Source: Planctomycetaceae bacterium
GTDB taxonomy: Bacteria; Planctomycetota; Planctomycetia; Pirellulales; Pirellulaceae
Assembly: GCA_007695205.1 (NCBI GenBank)
Contig: REEF01000285.1
Coordinates: 1 to 6,036, forward strand
DNA: 6,036 nucleotides
Direction: 5' to 3'
The notes under the pieces were generated by a model. That model saw only the letters and a program-made list of their open reading frames with translations, was not told the origin of the DNA and did not search any database. This document shows, piece after piece, positions 5,613-6,036 of this stretch; the stretch's first letter is position 1, and every line of letters begins with the position of its first letter. The position numbers were made by a program, and so were the translations under genes.

Positions 5613-5665
5613 CGGACGAGTCGGTTGTGTTCTCGTCCGTGGGGGTTTAGAAGTCGTATCAGTTC
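5613..5665 (+). repeat. Right copy of the hairpin/G-run flanking repeat
   Basis: CGGACGAG (5613-5620) and CTCGTCCG (5632-5639) form a perfect 8-bp inverted repeat around TCGGTTGTGTT, followed by a G-run and a TATCAGTTC-type end. The first 31 nt differ from the left copy (492 onward) at two positions. The orientation is the same, so the pair are direct repeats about 5.1 kb apart bracketing the RiPP genes. Confidence 0.65.
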
Positions 5666-5668
5666 CTA

Positions 5669-5700
5669 TCCGGTGGGGGGGGGTAAAACTCCATCAGTTC
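5669..5700 (+). repeat. Degenerate copy of the flanking repeat (right cluster, third)
   Basis: TCCGGT, a run of nine G (5675-5683) and TAAAACTCCATCAGTTC match the 3' half of the other units. The hairpin half is missing. It immediately adjoins the open frame of the next small gene, which may have lost its 5' end here. Confidence 0.5.
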
Positions 5701-5718
5701 GACGGAGCAGCCATTGGA

Positions 5719-5925
5719 TTGACGGCACCGCTGCGCGTCCGAGGCGAGATCATCCGCAGTGCACCGCAGCAGCCGACATCGGGCTATTACGTGGTCAGCG
5801 TCAACGCGATGTGCGACTATGGTGATCCCTACGGGGATTTCCGCGACTTGGAACCCGCCGCGATAATAGCGTACGCCATCCGGCTGTACCGAATCGATGA
5901 GGAGCCAACGGATGAGCCACCTTAG
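5719..5925 (+). CDS. Small hypothetical protein, 5' end uncertain
   Basis: The frame is open from inside the repeat and ends at TAG 5923-5925. The first plausible start is TTG 5719, with GGAG at 5704-5707 about 11 nt before it, giving 68 aa. Third codon positions are GC-rich as in the flanking sigma and glycosyltransferase genes. The protein (TAPLRVRGEIIRSAPQQP, then an acidic DYGDPYGDFRDLEP stretch and a Pro-rich end) matches no family I know. It overlaps the next gene by 14 nt, which suggests translational coupling. It may be the C-terminal remnant of a longer gene cut by the repeats. Confidence 0.5.
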   Translation: MTAPLRVRGEIIRSAPQQPTSGYYVVSVNAMCDYGDPYGDFRDLEPAAIIAYAIRLYRIDEEPTDEPP

Positions 5926-6036
5926 TCCAGAACCGTCCCGCCAGCCAGTCCCATCAGGTGCGACTGACCGGACGACGACGCTGACGGTGATCGTGCCGGT
6001 TTACAACGAGGCGGCGACGGTCCGTGCGGCGGTGGA
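5912..6036 (+). CDS. Family 2 glycosyltransferase, N-terminus (partial, runs off window)
   Basis: ATG 5912 begins a frame still open at the window end (41 codons seen). After a 22-residue Pro/Ser-rich lead, the sequence reads LTVIVPVYNEAATVRAAV, the hallmark first strand and nucleotide-binding loop of GT-A fold, family 2 glycosyltransferases. These proteins use nucleotide sugars, often to make polyprenyl-phosphate sugars or cell-surface polysaccharide. GGAG at 5901-5904 lies 7 nt before the ATG and serves as the Shine-Dalgarno, inside the preceding ORF. The catalytic Asp motifs lie outside the window, so the substrate cannot be inferred. It lies outside the repeats and is probably unrelated to the RiPP cassette. 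Confidence 0.85.
   Translation, partial: MSHLSPEPSRQPVPSGATDRTTTLTVIVPVYNEAATVRAAV

Noticed and set aside
492..5700. Repeat copies as a CRISPR array
   Set aside because: Copies are few, unequal in length, irregularly spaced and not separated by unique spacers of uniform size.

Overview
The window probably comes from a high-GC bacterium of the Planctomycetota. This is an inference from the GC-rich flanking genes, the C-terminal signature of an ECF sigma factor, and the style of the hypothetical proteins; no taxonomic marker is present. All convincing genes lie on the + strand. The two flanks (about 1-125 and 5719-6036) use G or C at almost every third codon position. The central genes (562-5119) use mixed third positions, which fits a cassette of different origin.

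Layout. Positions 1-125 hold the end of an ECF-type sigma factor. After a 267-nt intergenic stretch with a weak promoter candidate comes the 5' end of an ABC-transporter ATPase gene (393-548). Its homology stops before the Walker A motif, where a hairpin-bearing, G-run repeat begins (492-545). A related repeat, with a core of about 31 nt differing at only two positions, recurs 5.1 kb downstream (5613-5665) together with two more degenerate copies. The repeats therefore bracket the central cassette.

The cassette looks like a ribosomally synthesised, post-translationally modified peptide (RiPP) locus. It contains, in order: a Cys-rich 282-aa protein of unknown function (562-1410); a 167-aa protein with an N-terminal Tat-like or anchor segment and a charged helical tail (1489-1992); a 111-aa putative precursor with nine cysteines in a tandemly duplicated CDCPAC block followed by an Ala/Ser/Gly-rich tail (2041-2376); a radical SAM/SPASM peptide maturase with a PqqD-like N-terminal region (2703-4421, or from 2583); and a very small subtilisin-family (S8) protease with an intact Asp/His/Ser triad (4463-5119). 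The working model is that the maturase recognises the precursor leader and crosslinks cysteines in the CDCPAC block, and that the S8 protease trims the product. The radical SAM plus small subtilisin pairing recalls QhpD/QhpE of quinohemoprotein amine dehydrogenase maturation, but no other Qhp component is visible and the precursor is unlike QhpC.

The 326-nt gap between precursor and maturase (2377-2702) contains two long hairpins with competing pairings, suggesting RNA-level control of maturase expression relative to precursor. Downstream of the protease, 5120-5543 has no convincing gene. After the right-hand repeats come a small hypothetical ORF and the start of a family 2 glycosyltransferase that runs off the window.
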